DNA from: Glandiceps talaboti
Taxonomy: Eukaryota; Hemichordata; Enteropneusta; Spengelidae
Length of the DNA stretch: 35,000 nucleotides
Direction of reading: 5' to 3'
Assembly: GCF_964340395.1 (NCBI RefSeq)
Contig: NC_135552.1
Coordinates: forward strand, 10,169,694-10,204,693
The position numbers and the translations under genes were made by a program. Positions 1 through 13,000 of this stretch are shown one piece after another. Numbering within the stretch: the stretch's first letter is position 1; each line of letters opens with the position of its first letter. The notes under the pieces were generated by a model that had not been told where the DNA came from, did not search any database, and saw only the letters and a list, made by a program, of their open reading frames with translations.

Positions 1-48
1 GTTTCATTAATCTTGTAAATTGGTCCACGTGCTTCACCTGTGTCAGCC

Positions 49-62
49 GTTACCTTGGTAAC
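49..62. promoter_or_regulatory. RFX-type X-box, perfect palindrome
   Basis: GTTACCTTGGTAAC matches the RFX consensus of two GTTACC/GGTAAC half-sites with a 2-nt spacer and is self-complementary. RFX factors drive ciliary and other genes in animals. It lies 4.2 kb from exon 1a, so it may serve a neighbouring gene. Binding is untested. Confidence 0.4.
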
Positions 63-1090
63 ATCTCAGGTCCCAAGTTAGTATTCCGTTAGTATTTTAC
101 GACCACTCAAACCACCCCTATGCGATCACGACGCTCTCGTTGGCGATTTTAGAGGTATACATTTATTCTTGTTCCATTTATACAGTTAGTCAGTAAAAGT
201 TAACAACTATAATTTGAGCAATGTAATAAGCTGTATACAGAAATCTCCATGTATTGGAGTTGTGTGTGTGCAATCGAGACAATGCTTTGTCATTCACCAG
301 TAGTAACCCACACAAAGAGACGAGTTTTACTACGGCACTCACAGTTTCCTATCACTGATCAGTACGCGTTAGGCCAGGGGCGTTAGTATTCAGTGCTATG
401 GAGCGAGGCGACGACTTTGTTTTATAGATGAAACGTATCAAAAAAGGCACGAACGCCGGACTGTCGACAGTCTAAAGCTTTAAGGATATTGAACATGAAT
501 GTATACCGCCAGTGATGTTTAGTTATTCTTTAGGTTTTTCGATATGTGTTTAACGATGACGAATCCCATCTGGGTAACGGTTTTTTCGGTGACACTTACT
601 TATATTTCAACAAACCGTGTTTAGAATTATAGCATAACCTTGTGTCTTTGTGTGTTTGGCACCAAAAGCTTTGAAATATTTTGGTAATAGTGTATACACT
701 CATTTCAATTGCAAAATAAGAGTGGGGTGGTATTTCTAGTGTACGATGGTCACAACACAGCAAGCAATAGAAGCTAAATACATGTATTATTAGGGAATTT
801 GTACTGTCATTGAACTTTCTAAGTACACTGGAGTAGAACTACGTGAGTTATAGCAGCAATGTTTACGGTACGTGGCAGACGTACTAGTATATACGGATCT
901 CAAGAAATGACACTGTCTGATAAGAAAACCGGACGCTTGCTCTCTAAGTTCAACATTTCGCTCGGTCTCGGAAATTCTACGTAATTCAGTATCTGCGGAA
1001 ATGATGTTTGTCGTTTTATTCATTGACCAACGTTTAACACAGCCATGTCAAGTTGGATTGAAAAGAGCATGAATGTGTTGAATATGATAA

Positions 1091-1139
1091 CACATACATA
1101 CATACATACATACATACATACATACATACATACATACAT
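1091..1139. repeat. (CATA)n microsatellite
   Basis: About twelve uninterrupted CATA units. Confidence 0.95.
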
Positions 1140-1499
1140 CAATTTGATACTGATTATAATCGTAGAGTAATTGGTTCACGTATCATATGCCATGCACAAA
1201 TTGTATAGTTTGTAATTGTTTAGACTACGGTTAACATTTGGTGTTTTAAAAATCAAAAGGTCATTTTAGGGTCATTTACATTAGATAAAGGCACATGTAG
1301 TATTTTTTCAATGAACATATTATCACAACTTATCTAATCAAAACATAACCTTTATCAACTAGCTAAGTCCTCAAATATTTTCTCAATTTGTTCAATTGTT
1401 TGACTCAGTCATAGAGGATCATACAGACGTGTCACTTTCCAGACTTGTTTGACTAATGAACCACCAGTCACAAAGTTTACACTTTTGGGGGAAACATTG

Positions 1500-1765
1500 T
1501 AGTGTGTTTATATGTGACCTTGAAGATGAAGGTCAAGGTCAGAAGTCTGTCAAAACAGTAAGCTTAACTCTAGCAATGAGCAGGTAAACATTTGAGTGAT
1601 GTCTCTTGGTATAAAGTCATGGCTGTCAGGGATATGACTGATCACAGACGGATGGACGCATGAACAGACACACTCGGACAGACGCACGGGCGGACGAAAA
1701 TGGGTCGATCTTATCATAGCGCGCGCGCTAGCCCCTCCGGGCTGTACCTGGTGGGGGCTACTAAT
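1500..1765. mobile_element. Candidate SINE/MITE-like interspersed element
   Basis: The stretch begins with TGACCTT facing AAGGTCA (1515-1521 and 1529-1535, repeated at 1535-1541). It then runs through GGACGGA/CAGACG-rich sequence and an alternating GC tract (1719-1728), and ends in a fold-back in which TAGCCCC (1729-1735) pairs with GGGGCTA (1754-1760). GGTCAAGGTCA starts and a cccctccgg...tggtgggggcta tail recall non-autonomous repeats common in marine invertebrate genomes. Exact ends, target-site duplication and other copies are not visible here, so the class is uncertain. Confidence 0.45.
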
Positions 1766-1868
1766 TTAACTTAATGTAATATAATAGTATTTACTATTCC
1801 ACTATAGCCCGACATGACGAAAATTACTCCTGTTTGATATAAGAATTATGGTTGAACGAAGGATAATC

Positions 1869-1936
<68 letters not shown>

Positions 1937-2945
1937 ATCCATGTATATATATATATATATATGCTACGTTGAAGAAGAGAGACGACACGTGGGGGGGGGG
2001 GGTAATCTGATTCCTTTCTATGTATTCACCTAACGTATAGTAAAGGTCCAACATTAATCACGCGGTATCTTGTGTCCACCAACTCTGTGTTGAATTAATG
2101 ACATTCATACACATTTATATGATGATGAATACGTCTCTTTTTAAAAAAGGAAATCAAATTAAACAAAGTGAAATGGAAAACCTGTGATCAGAACGCGAAA
2201 ACTTTGGAAATACTATACGGCAACGATGTGAAAGAGACACATGCGAAATGAACATCACGATGAAAATATTATTATAACCGTCAGCTGATTTTATGACGTA
2301 GAATAAATAGAAATGAAATACCTTTGAGTATGAAGGAAATACTGCACTTTATAATGTTGACAAATATAGACGAAACGGATGGAGATAAAAAAACAAAAAA
2401 CCAAAACCAATCTGATCTAATTTGGTTTTCATTTTCTTTCACTTTTTTTCTGATAAAAATGTAACATTTCAAAAACTTTGGATAGCAAGTAATGTTATTC
2501 ATTTATTTATTTATTTATTTATTATCAGTTTTTAAAATTTGTTATTAATTATTGCTAGTATTTTCACATGTGATGTGTAAATAACCAAAACTTTGAAGAT
2601 TATGATGTCAAATTTATCACAGAAGTAAAAACCAAAATAGACTGTCAGAATTAAGGGGTTAAAAGAAGATTTCTGTTTAAAGAGACAGTCAAATGGGTTG
2701 TGTCATTAGAAAAAAAAATAAACCAAGCAAGGCTAATCCAATCATGAGTGTTGAGATGTCAATAACAATTTTGTTTTATACCATAGTATGGAACTGAAAT
2801 AACCTGAGATAAACTTTAATGTATACCACGATGTCAGTCATTTGTGGTCTATATTATGAGGGGTAATATATAGTGATACCAAAATAGAAACTATCCACAA
2901 AACAAACATGTAATGGCACGACCAGGTGAAAGTGTCAAATCATAT
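1766..2945. other. Upstream region, repeats only
   Basis: Contains the AT-dinucleotide tract, a run of 12 G at 1991-2002, a TTTA repeat near 2502-2524 and AT-rich filler. I see no coding exon. Overlapping ORFs at 1824-2054 and 1848-2033 are translations of the AT tract. Confidence 0.6.
1871..1963. repeat. (AT)n microsatellite
   Basis: A pure AT run at 1871-1932, a short unique break, then a second AT run to 1963. It is perfectly self-complementary and can extrude as a cruciform. Confidence 0.95.
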
Positions 2946-2993
2946 ATGCAAATTAGTAATGACGTCATGTAATGACAATAGCGCTATGCAAAT
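2946..2993. promoter_or_regulatory. Candidate enhancer/promoter: octamer, CRE, octamer
   Basis: ATGCAAAT (2946-2953, POU octamer), TGACGTCA (2960-2967, full CREB/ATF site) and ATGCAAAT again (2986-2993) sit within 48 bp. The same CRE-plus-octamer pairing occurs just upstream of exon 1b at 9339-9367. It lies 1.3 kb 5' of the exon 1a start codon. No clear TATA box was found, so the transcription start is unknown. Confidence 0.4.
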
Positions 2994-4200
<1,207 letters not shown>

Positions 4201-4214
4201 TCTCCTAGGTAAGG
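4201..4214 (+). promoter_or_regulatory. Back-to-back acceptor and donor motif upstream of exon 1a
   Basis: A pyrimidine-rich tract ending in CTCCTAG is directly followed by GTAAGG, so AG|GT falls at 4208/4209, about 100 nt before the exon 1a start codon. It could be a 5' UTR exon boundary or a zero-length (recursive) splice site. Choice needs RNA data. Confidence 0.3.
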
Positions 4215-4308
4215 CTGTAAGTATTGGATCCGATACATACAATTGACTGGGTATCAGAGTCGACTGTCAACTTTAGTAAAACCAGGAATTTGAATACAAC
4301 TACACACC

Positions 4309-4700
4309 ATGGCTATGTCACGAGAACGGGACTATCGCAATCGGGAATACCGCGATAAGTATCCGCGACACCAGCGTCATCATCAACAACCACAGGACCA
4401 AGCGATCGGAGAGTTGTTTGAAGCTTGCGATCTCGATGGGAGTGGATATATCGAAGAAGGTGAACTGGCAAATATCTGTAGCGACTTGAATGAGGAAGAA
4501 ATTCACGACGTTTTCCGGGAGTTGGATAGAGACAAAGATGGACGTATCAGTATCGAGGACTTTGCCGAAGGATTTCAAAGCGTCAGTGATACTTTGTTGT
4601 CGCTGAGTCGAAAGAAACGACGTCTGCAGAGTCAGAATTCGTTCGCGGAATTAGATGCCTTTATGGTCAGACTTGGAACGGGATTTGAGCTACTAAACTG
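4309..4700 (+). CDS. RASEF: RASEF-like exon 1a: EF-hand pair, alternative first exon A
   Basis: Encodes residues 1-130 plus two bases of codon 131. The start ATG has a strong context (CACACCATGG), and an in-frame TGA lies at 4291-4293, so the coding region begins here. Residues 5-30 are an Arg/His/Tyr/Gln-rich tail absent from exon 1b. EF-hand 1 loop is residues 41-52 with ligands D41, D43, S45, Y47 (backbone), E49 and E52, a canonical calcium loop. EF-hand 2 loop is 73-84 with D73, D75, D77, R79 (backbone), S81 and D84. A basic KKRR patch follows, then a short amphipathic end containing LDAFMVRLG. The donor GTAAGT at 4701 is ideal, leaving phase 2, which matches exon 2 (joint codon TG|C, Cys). 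Confidence 0.92.
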
Positions 4701-6317
4701 GTAAGTACTAAATGAAATTTTTTTATTGTTCTTTTTAAAACAAACGACCCCAGGTGAATCTTAGAATTCTTCTTACGTTACACATGTAACCATGGAGGTG
4801 TAAATCTTCCCTTATACCTCCATTATGTAACCACGGACAAGTAATGTCTGTGATGTACCCAACTACTATAACAGTGTCGCGCAGTGATATTTTAGATGCT
4901 CTAATGTTCTTCTAGGATAAAGGAACCCCACCATTATAATAAAACTTGTACTTTTTTTTTTTTCTTTTTTCTTTTTTTTTTTTTACAAAAAACACTTTTC
5001 GTTTATTTTTCACTTCAAGAAATGATAAACATGAGTTTCTTAGTTGCCATGTCAACACAGTAAAGTGTTGTTCGCAAATTTGAAAGACAACCAAGAGGAC
5101 GATATTTCAAGGTATATTTCGATACATGAGGTTATTTTCTTATATGTCACTTTTAAAAAAAATATTGTCATGGAAACATGGTAGCGTTCATGATGAAATT
5201 AGACGTAAACCATGAGACTGTGTGACGCTGGCGACTGCTGAAATCAATATTTTTTTAAAGACTTGGGACGCTTAAAATTTACCTGATCACTTTGACGTAT
5301 GGTCACAACTCCTACCCAATACTGCTCTTGTAGATTATTTATTTATTTTTGTCAAAAATGAAAACAAGTTACGTCATACTTCATGCTTCAATCATTTATT
5401 TTGTATTCATTTGTTTAACAACATTAAGCTTAGTTGTGATTAGTATACACTAAAATGAAATGATATAAACTCTGTTCTACTTCAAATAATCTGACCGGCT
5501 GTCACTCATATTCTAATCTCCATGACCAAAATATCATTTATGAATATCATTACGGGTTCATAAATATTCACAAAATTTAACAGCTGCAATAAGTTTAGCC
5601 CTCGACCCCATTTTCATAAAAGGTTAACTGGAAATAATGAGAGCGCCACCCTGCGATGAAGTGTATTTTGTTGTTTGCAATACAGGTATATATACGTACT
5701 CCAAAAGAAAACTACAAAGTCACCTGCGGTTTCCTTTGGAAGTAATATTCAGTCCATAAATATCTCTTAAGACTGATAGCCATTGGCATGTACAAAGCGG
5801 GGGTTCTTTTGTTTCAAAGCAACATCTGTTAGAAATGTACCTAATTTTTCATGACTGATGGCAAAATGCCAATATTTGACGCATGCGCATTTTGTAACCT
5901 CACAGACACCTGTTGGTATTTCAAACGTGATAAATGATTCACGTTTTCCAGTTTTATTGTCATCATCATCATCATCATCATCGTCATCATTTAAATTCTG
6001 ACAAATTACCAGACGATTAATGTTGTGTTGAGAGATTCCAGGGTTGAAATATCTTCTTCTTTTTTAAATTGTGATTTGTGAACACGTTATGCTAAAATAA
6101 CTTGGAGGCAAAAGTGAAATATTCCCCCCCCCCCAGCTCATTATTTTATTTTTAATGTTAGAGAGTGAAAACATAACATCAGCGTGTTTTCGTATTACTC
6201 GCAAAACCTGTAACTAAGAAGGAAAAGTCAAAATTTTGTTAGCACAAATTGAACGTGATGTAATTGTAGTTCCACGCATACACGTATACATTAATCAATT
6301 TGAGTGAACATTGCTTT

Positions 6318-6319
<2 letters not shown>

Positions 6320-6391
<72 letters not shown>

Positions 6392-6412
6392 GACAGAGAC
6401 AGAGAGAGAGAC

Positions 6413-6443
<31 letters not shown>

Positions 6444-6454
6444 AAGAGAGAGAA

Positions 6455-6535
<81 letters not shown>

Positions 6536-6554
6536 GACAGACAGACAGACAGAC
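6320..6554. repeat. Compound microsatellite (GA)n-(ACAG)n-(AC)n-(ACAG)n
   Basis: GA units from 6320, interspersed with ACAGAG variants, then ACAG units (about 6461-6497), AC units (to about 6531) and ACAG units to 6554. It is a purine-rich counterpart, in opposite sense, of the CT-rich repeat at 3668-3899. Confidence 0.97.
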
Positions 6555-7390
6555 CCGCCGACGAGTATGTAAATCAGGACCATTTTCATCGCATTGTGGA
6601 TCCTTCGTTAAGATTACTGTGACCTTCATCAGTCATATATCATTTAGATATTTTGATAAATTAGTACAAGCTATTACAAAACAAAAGGTACACGTGAGTG
6701 GTATTAATACATCTTTATTTATAAACAAACATTGGAAGCATTAGGACTAAGCCCTGCTTATGCAAGAAGTGAGATTGGAAGGTCCATAATCCGTCTGATA
6801 CTCCCTCCCTCCCTTCACTCCAAAAAATAGTTTCGTGTGCAAAATTTAATGCTTTTAGTATTTGACATTCTTACGTTATACATAGTCAGTCTTAGAAGTT
6901 ACTCAATAAACCTTTGCCTAACATTAAATGAAATGACTATTATAATAATGGATGACATAATTACGTATTTCACGCCAGACAATTACGCCATTCTATTTGC
7001 ACATCATTTACAATTAAGAGCTGAGAATTCTATATAATATTGTGATGACATGTATCGGCGGAACATTCGGAATAACGGAGATGGTAATAAATTCCCAGTT
7101 ACTTTGTGTCTTTAACGGTAACGTTTATTCAATGTGTAGGAAATAGGAAAACTGTTACCTTAATTTCACACAATTTCACACCATTTTAGTTTTAAAAACA
7201 AAAAACACACACAAAAACAACAACAACAACAACAACAACAAATATTTGTTTTGACACTCTCTATCATGTTTATTCTATCCTGTGACCTCTCTAATAAATC
7301 TAAGGACACAAGTATCCATTATTTCAAAATGACACAAAAAGCAAAACTAAAACACGAAAACTTTGACCAGTCGAAAATACTTGTTTTAAA

Positions 7391-7862
7391 AGATAACGAA
7401 ATCATGCCATGACATAGATGACTCAGAGACCAGGATATATTCAGATAAATGTGGCCCAAGGCCATGAACTTTTACATCATGATCAAATTAGATGGCGGCG
7501 AAAAATCATGAGCAAGGTCAGTAGTTTTTGGCTTTTAGGTTTTCAGTTATTTGTTCCAGAGAAATTGCGCAAGTGTCACTTTGTTGAATTTCTCTACAAT
7601 TTAACATCTTTTCACATCATTTCAGTTAAAAATGAAACAAACGTTTGTTCCAATCCCCTGTTGTGTCACGGTGCAGTCTCCTTTCAAATATATACAATCA
7701 AAGGGTATGTTTGTACCCATGGTAAAGTTTCGAGGAGTGAGACAAAAAAAGGGGTGGATGGAGATAACGAAATCGTGTCTTGAAAACGATTATTCAGTGA
7801 ACGGAATGTTCCGATAAATGATATGACCCAAGGTCATGAACTATCACATCATGATAGATCAG
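7391..7862. repeat. Diverged direct duplication of about 100 bp
   Basis: Copy A (about 7391-7490) and copy B (about 7762-7862) are offset by 371-372 bases. Both start AGATAACGAAATC, contain ATAAATG and a CCCAAGG.CATGAACT core, and end with CATCATGAT. The sequence between the copies is unrelated. They could be an old tandem duplication or two copies of a small element. Confidence 0.6.
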
Positions 7863-9338
7863 TTTAGAAATAATTGAAAGAAAACATTTGTGTCTCACTT
7901 TTGATTTTGGCAACCCTCCAAAACCGAAATATGTTCATTATACCGTGGCGGCAAAAACAAACCTTGTGACATTTGTTTTGAATACAACATTTAACCCGTC
8001 GGCGAGTACAATACCGTATTGTTCGGATAACTTCGAGACCAATTGTTCGTGAAACAGTCAAAAGACCGTGGGAATAATCACAGTTCTTTACGTCTGAACT
8101 TGCTTTTTTTTTTAAATCGCTAGCCATAAAGAAAATAAATGAATACATATGTCTTCCATTATTGTTGACGTACTTGTAAGCCTTCAAGTTGTACCCTTCT
8201 TTGACGGCGGGTGTACAGAAATGCAAGACTTGTACGAATTCAAGGTGTGCGTATGAGGCCCAAATTTCGACCATTTTATCTTCGCACTATTTCCAAAGGT
8301 GACCTCCAAATTCATGGCTGATGAACTTTGTCTAACTTTTGTTCTCCAGTCCCGGATTGAATTTCCAAATATTATCACCGATAAAAACCATACCTATCAA
8401 ATAGATCTTGCACACACCTTCTAATACCGTATGGTTATATTTATGATAATTTGTCAACTTGCAAAATAAGTGGGCTAAAAATTCCAAATTCTTACAGAAA
8501 CAAAAATATTACATAAATGTTGCACAATCATTATGAAAAAAATGCTGGTATAACAGGAATGCTGTATATTTACACATCAATTAATTAAGCTTTGTGCACC
8601 GAGGAATATGCCATGTATACCGTAGAAAGTCTGTTCGTATTTGTCGTAAAATAAACAGAGACATATTGTATGGACACTAAATAGACAAACTAGATACATT
8701 ATCTAGTTGCCTCCTGGTCAGACATTGTTGTGAAAAAAAATTAGAAAATGCTCGTTCAGCATAATATATATTCCAGTCTTGTAAATTGAGGGAATATTGT
8801 GTTGTGTATACATTTGTACGATGGATTCTATTATTTCTTGACTCTTCAATACTTCAAGAATTTCTTTTATTTTCGAGTTTCTGAATGTTACCTATTTATG
8901 CAGCAATTAAATTTAAAAAAATTAAATCTACTTAAATTTCGTCAGTACCAGTAGAAATATTTTGTATCAAAAAATAGTCTTCCAGCAATTTCATGTACGT
9001 ATTTTACTAACATGATTTTATATTTGTAAAAAAATGTATATGAATTTTGGGTCAAATATATAAATTTTACAAAATCCGGGTTTCATATTTTTTTGTATTT
9101 AGTGGTGGATATATTCCGTACGCCCTGCACAGATAGCAACTCATAGTAGGAAAGCAACAAGTGCTCGAGAAAAATCTTCTTTGAACAATCGGTTCAATAA
9201 AATATGATTATTTTTAGAGCCACTTTTGTTGTTAGATCATGTATTCCTGGTCGACATTCTGTTTTTTATTATAATAATGTCATTTTTTTACTATCGTCAT
9301 GGCATGTCATGTTAAACATAGGCAACATCTGCCACCAG

Positions 9339-9367
9339 TGACGTCAGCTTTTATATCTCATGCAAAT
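9339..9367 (+). promoter_or_regulatory. Candidate promoter of exon 1b: CRE, TATA-like, octamer
   Basis: TGACGTCA (9339-9346), an AT-rich TTTTATAT stretch (about 9349-9356) and ATGCAAAT (9360-9367) lie about 300 bp 5' of the exon 1b start codon. A second ATGCAAAT is at 9446-9453. If the TATA-like stretch is used, transcription would begin near 9385, giving an unspliced leader of about 270 nt. Confidence 0.45.
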
Positions 9368-9656
9368 TTCTGGCACACCGTTTGTGTACAAGTACCAGAC
9401 CACCTAGGTTATTGATTAATAGTTGGTATCCGAGTTTTGTGGCCGATGCAAATCACTGGTAGTTAGACGCAGTTTGGAAGAGTTAGGGTGACTGGTTTTG
9501 AGTACACAAGCCGTGCTCAGGCGACATATGTATTGGAGTTGTGATTACCGATATGTCGGCGGTCGGGCTACGGGAACAGCTATGTAGCCAAAATAAGACA
9601 GAACTGACCTCGAGCCCGTGAAAGGAGGGCATTTCTTATGCTGTAATTATGCCACA

Positions 9657-10000
9657 ATGAGCGAAGAACGGATTGAAAATTTGTTCGAGGCCTGCGACTT
9701 AAACGGCAGTGGGTACATAGAAGAGGACGATTTTCAAGCACTATGTGGGGACCTGAAACTACAGGACGGAGAATTAGACGAAGTTTTCCACGAACTCGAT
9801 CGAGACGGAGACGGAAAAATTAGTATCGATGACTTTACAAAAGGATTTCAGAGTGTTCAAAGTTTATTTTTCCGTAAACGTGCTGTCTCTAGTAGTACGA
9901 CGAATTCTCCACAGCCAACGAATAATAATCAGTATTCTCCCGATGCGGCATGGGATTCATTTTATTATGAGTATGGGAACGATCTGACACAATTATCAAG
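9657..10000 (+). CDS. RASEF: RASEF-like exon 1b: EF-hand pair, alternative first exon B
   Basis: Encodes residues 1-114 of the shorter isoform plus two bases of the next codon. The first in-frame ATG is 9657 (context GCCACAATGA). An in-frame TAA at 9594-9596 precedes it, and the upstream GTG at 9618 is not a likely animal start. EF-hand 1 loop is residues 14-25 with D14, N16, S18, Y20, E22 and D25. Position 12 is Asp rather than the usual Glu, and position 3 is Asn. EF-hand 2 loop is 48-59 with D48, D50, D52, K54, S56 and D59. The tail is Ser/Thr/Asn/Gln-rich, ending DSFYYEYGNDLTQLS, which aligns with the exon 1a tail. It lacks the basic N-terminus of 1a. The donor GTAACG at 10001 leaves phase 2, as in 1a (joint codon AG|C, Ser). 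Confidence 0.9.
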
Positions 10001-13000
10001 GTAACGTGGAGTACAAAGCTATACTTTTAAAATACTGTGTAAACTTTTTAATGTTCTTGGAACAGCCTTGGCGCCGTTTTTACCGCCGTTGCCTACCACG
10101 GCAAGTTTGGTGTATAAATAATTAATGATGGCTTCGTCAACTAAACTAGTCAGCGTTGACCATAGGTATGCGTTCTATAGTTTGCATTGTACACATAAAA
10201 TATTTAGCGCTTGAAAAAACAACGCACTCGGTATTTACGGAGACTGGGCAATCAAAACACTTTTAAATAACGCAGTGCTTTCAGTTTAGATTCAAATTTA
10301 ACCCTTCAAATGCCATATTGGTGGGAGTACGTTAATTTCGATACGATCATGATGACAACGTGTTTGTTTCGAGTTGTTACCGACGCTGTGAGTCTTTACA
10401 TGGAGTCTGAAATCGATCAATTTGACACCTTTTGTTTTTAGTGGTCCGTTAGGTTGAAGTGCCTCAAACAGTTCGTTAAAGGATAACAAACAATGTCAAA
10501 TCGAGACATTTTTAAGACACTTCTCACCGGATAAGAGAACTGGTGATGATTCAGAAATACCCTCACAAAAATGAAAATTAACAGTAAATATAGATTTGCG
10601 TGGGGTCGTCCTTTCCTCTGTGACCATTTGTCATCGAAGGTTGACATCGGCAAGCGAATCAATATATCTCGAAAGGCAAGGAGACGTGGCAGTGTTGTTT
10701 ATACATTTACCAAACGAAAAATTTCGGCCACTTAACCTAGTTTTTTTTTCAAATTTGCTCAAGTATATTTACCATTGTGTTTATACCAATAGAATGCTAT
10801 AATGATGTAGACGAAGACAGTGTAAACCATTGACGAAAAATAGTTTATTGTTGTGTTATTTAACATATGGTAGAAAGGGTCGATGTCGCATAGAGTTTTC
10901 GCATTGTAGCTTCGGGTCACTCGCACGTATTCAACGGTATTGTACCGGGATGCGTCAATACTTTGATAGTGCAACAATTCTACTAGAACATGTTTTTTTT
11001 TTCTTTTTGTCCTGCAAATACGTTAACGCGTATATATCGCAGTAAATTACAGGCAGGTAGACAGACCTATTGTGTGTCTATTCTGCCCGGGATATTTTTG
11101 AAGCCCGTTCAACCGAATCAATTATTAAATGGAGAGTTCAAGCAAAACTACTATCAACCCTGGATGATAATATGAGTGTCAATGATTTAATTAAATCTAA
11201 GGTTTATACAGTCGTATTATTAATTTTGTAGTGGCTCACTTCTACACATCGTCTAGAAGAGTAAATATTTTCTGTCAAACGTTTTTACAAGGAGGACTGG
11301 AGTCACGTATACTAAGACAGTCACACTTATCTATTTACATCGCTTAGAAAGATCTCAGCAAAGTCGTTGCCATTATCAAATTGATACATATTTAGTTATC
11401 TAGCTTGTAGTGATTTGGGTACACATTATGGTTAACACGATTCTGATTTTTGTCAATTGAATACAAATTTCTGAATTTCTTCCCCTCTGCTATACTAGCT
11501 GTTTTGGTGATATTACCGAATCCAGTCTAAGCATCGTTCAAATCTTCCAAATCCATGAAAGTTTGACTCAAATTATACAGAAATGCGAAATTATCAAAAT
11601 TCGTTAGATATGGTGTATACGTGGTAACGATTTGGTGTCCAACCACTATATCGATATATACAGACAGAGATATGTAACAAATTCAGCAGTAATTCGACCA
11701 TAAATGGTTACCAACAAAGTCACATACCTGTCATTGGATTATTCGTTATTTTGACTATGTATCTAACAATTCAAACATCAGCAAGAAGAGAGAATAATAA
11801 TTTAAAAAAAAAAAAAAAAAAAAAAACCGCTCAGCACCAACCTATGATACTCTGTGATATTTTCAACTGTGAAAGGGTAAAAATACCGAGTTTGTTCTGT
11901 TGTCTGCTCTCAACTGTAGCTATGTCAAGAACACTCTATATACCATGTCGGTGTTTGCTTGCGGAAAGCCCACTCGTAAAAGTAATATTATAGTATTACG
12001 ATAGCTTAATAGACCAACTCTAGTTGAACGGTTATTGACAGGAGACAATGTTATTGAAATGTAACAGTTTTTAAATATCCGGAACATGAAATGTACACAA
12101 TAATGTGATACAATCAATGGGCGTACACGTACTGATATCAATTCAATCAGTACATACTTTATAGTGTTCTCTTATAATTTAATCTCTTTTGAGAATTTGA
12201 TTGACAGGACAGCTCTCGACGCGCCGTGGATACATGGGTGTAATTTTGATCACAGGGGTTCCATGTCAGTTTCATTCTGACGATCTACGTGGAAAATTCC
12301 AATTTCCCTGCCGTGAGGTGAATAGAAATGGCCCACGCATCACGTGAAAACCACCTGTTGTATTTCAAGAAAACAACAACATTTAGAAATTTACAACCGT
12401 GCACGCATATCTTAACTTAACACGCACGCTGCCGTCCTAAGCCCTGTTGACATGGTTGATATAGTTTTAGTTAGAGTGACGTCTGCCATATCGTGCAATT
12501 AATACAAAAGATTTCATCGCGTTCACTTTCACATACAACGCACGCATGTTCCAACACGTTCATTTCCCACATTGCTCGGTGTCACTTTCTCTTCGTGAGC
12601 AGTCGCTGTATTACAATAGTCAAGAACCCGTAACAAAACTATGCACCTTTGTTTGGTATCAAATTACAATGTAGCTTACTCGCAACTCGAGGGTCGTCAA
12701 TTTTTACCTGGGTAATTAACATACACTATTAAAGTATCTCGCAGGATAATTCTGTAAAATTATGTCGAATCAGACTCGGGAGCTAACGAAATAACATAGT
12801 CACTTTACTTGTGAATTTGGAGCTCGGCCAAATGACTTTTGTTGAGAATTCCGTAATACATACTGATTAATCTGAAAGAATTTAAACCTTTTTTGGAGTA
12901 CTCTTTGACCTTTGAACTCGTAGACACACAATGAAATAATGCCATCGTATTTAAAAGGTCAAAACAAAAGACGGTGATGAGAATAAGTAGATGGGACAAT

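Larger units (their letters stand above)
1..1499. other. Upstream region, no gene seen
   Basis: AT-rich sequence without a supportable exon. It holds a perfect RFX-type X-box at 49-62 and a CATA microsatellite at 1091-1139. The antisense ORF at 790-1023 has no recognisable domain. It may be 5' flank of the RASEF-like gene or intergenic DNA. Confidence 0.6.
4701..9338 (+). other. Intron 1a, part before exon 1b
   Basis: No further exon was recognised. Contents: poly(T) at 4951-4984, a CAT repeat at 5959-5990, the GA/ACAG/AC compound repeat at 6320-6554, a CAA repeat at 7216-7241, and a diverged direct duplication at 7391-7862. The antisense ORF of 136 codons at 7864-8274 has no recognisable domain. 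Confidence 0.65.

Noticed and set aside
7864-8378. Overlapping antisense ORFs of 136 and 64 codons
   Set aside because: Long for this DNA, but I recognise no transposase, reverse transcriptase or other domain, and no splice or promoter context; kept only as unexplained open frames.
9618-9656. GTG start giving 13 extra residues before exon 1b
   Set aside because: GTG is not a normal start in animals. The ATG at 9657 has good context and gives an EF-hand start comparable to the family.
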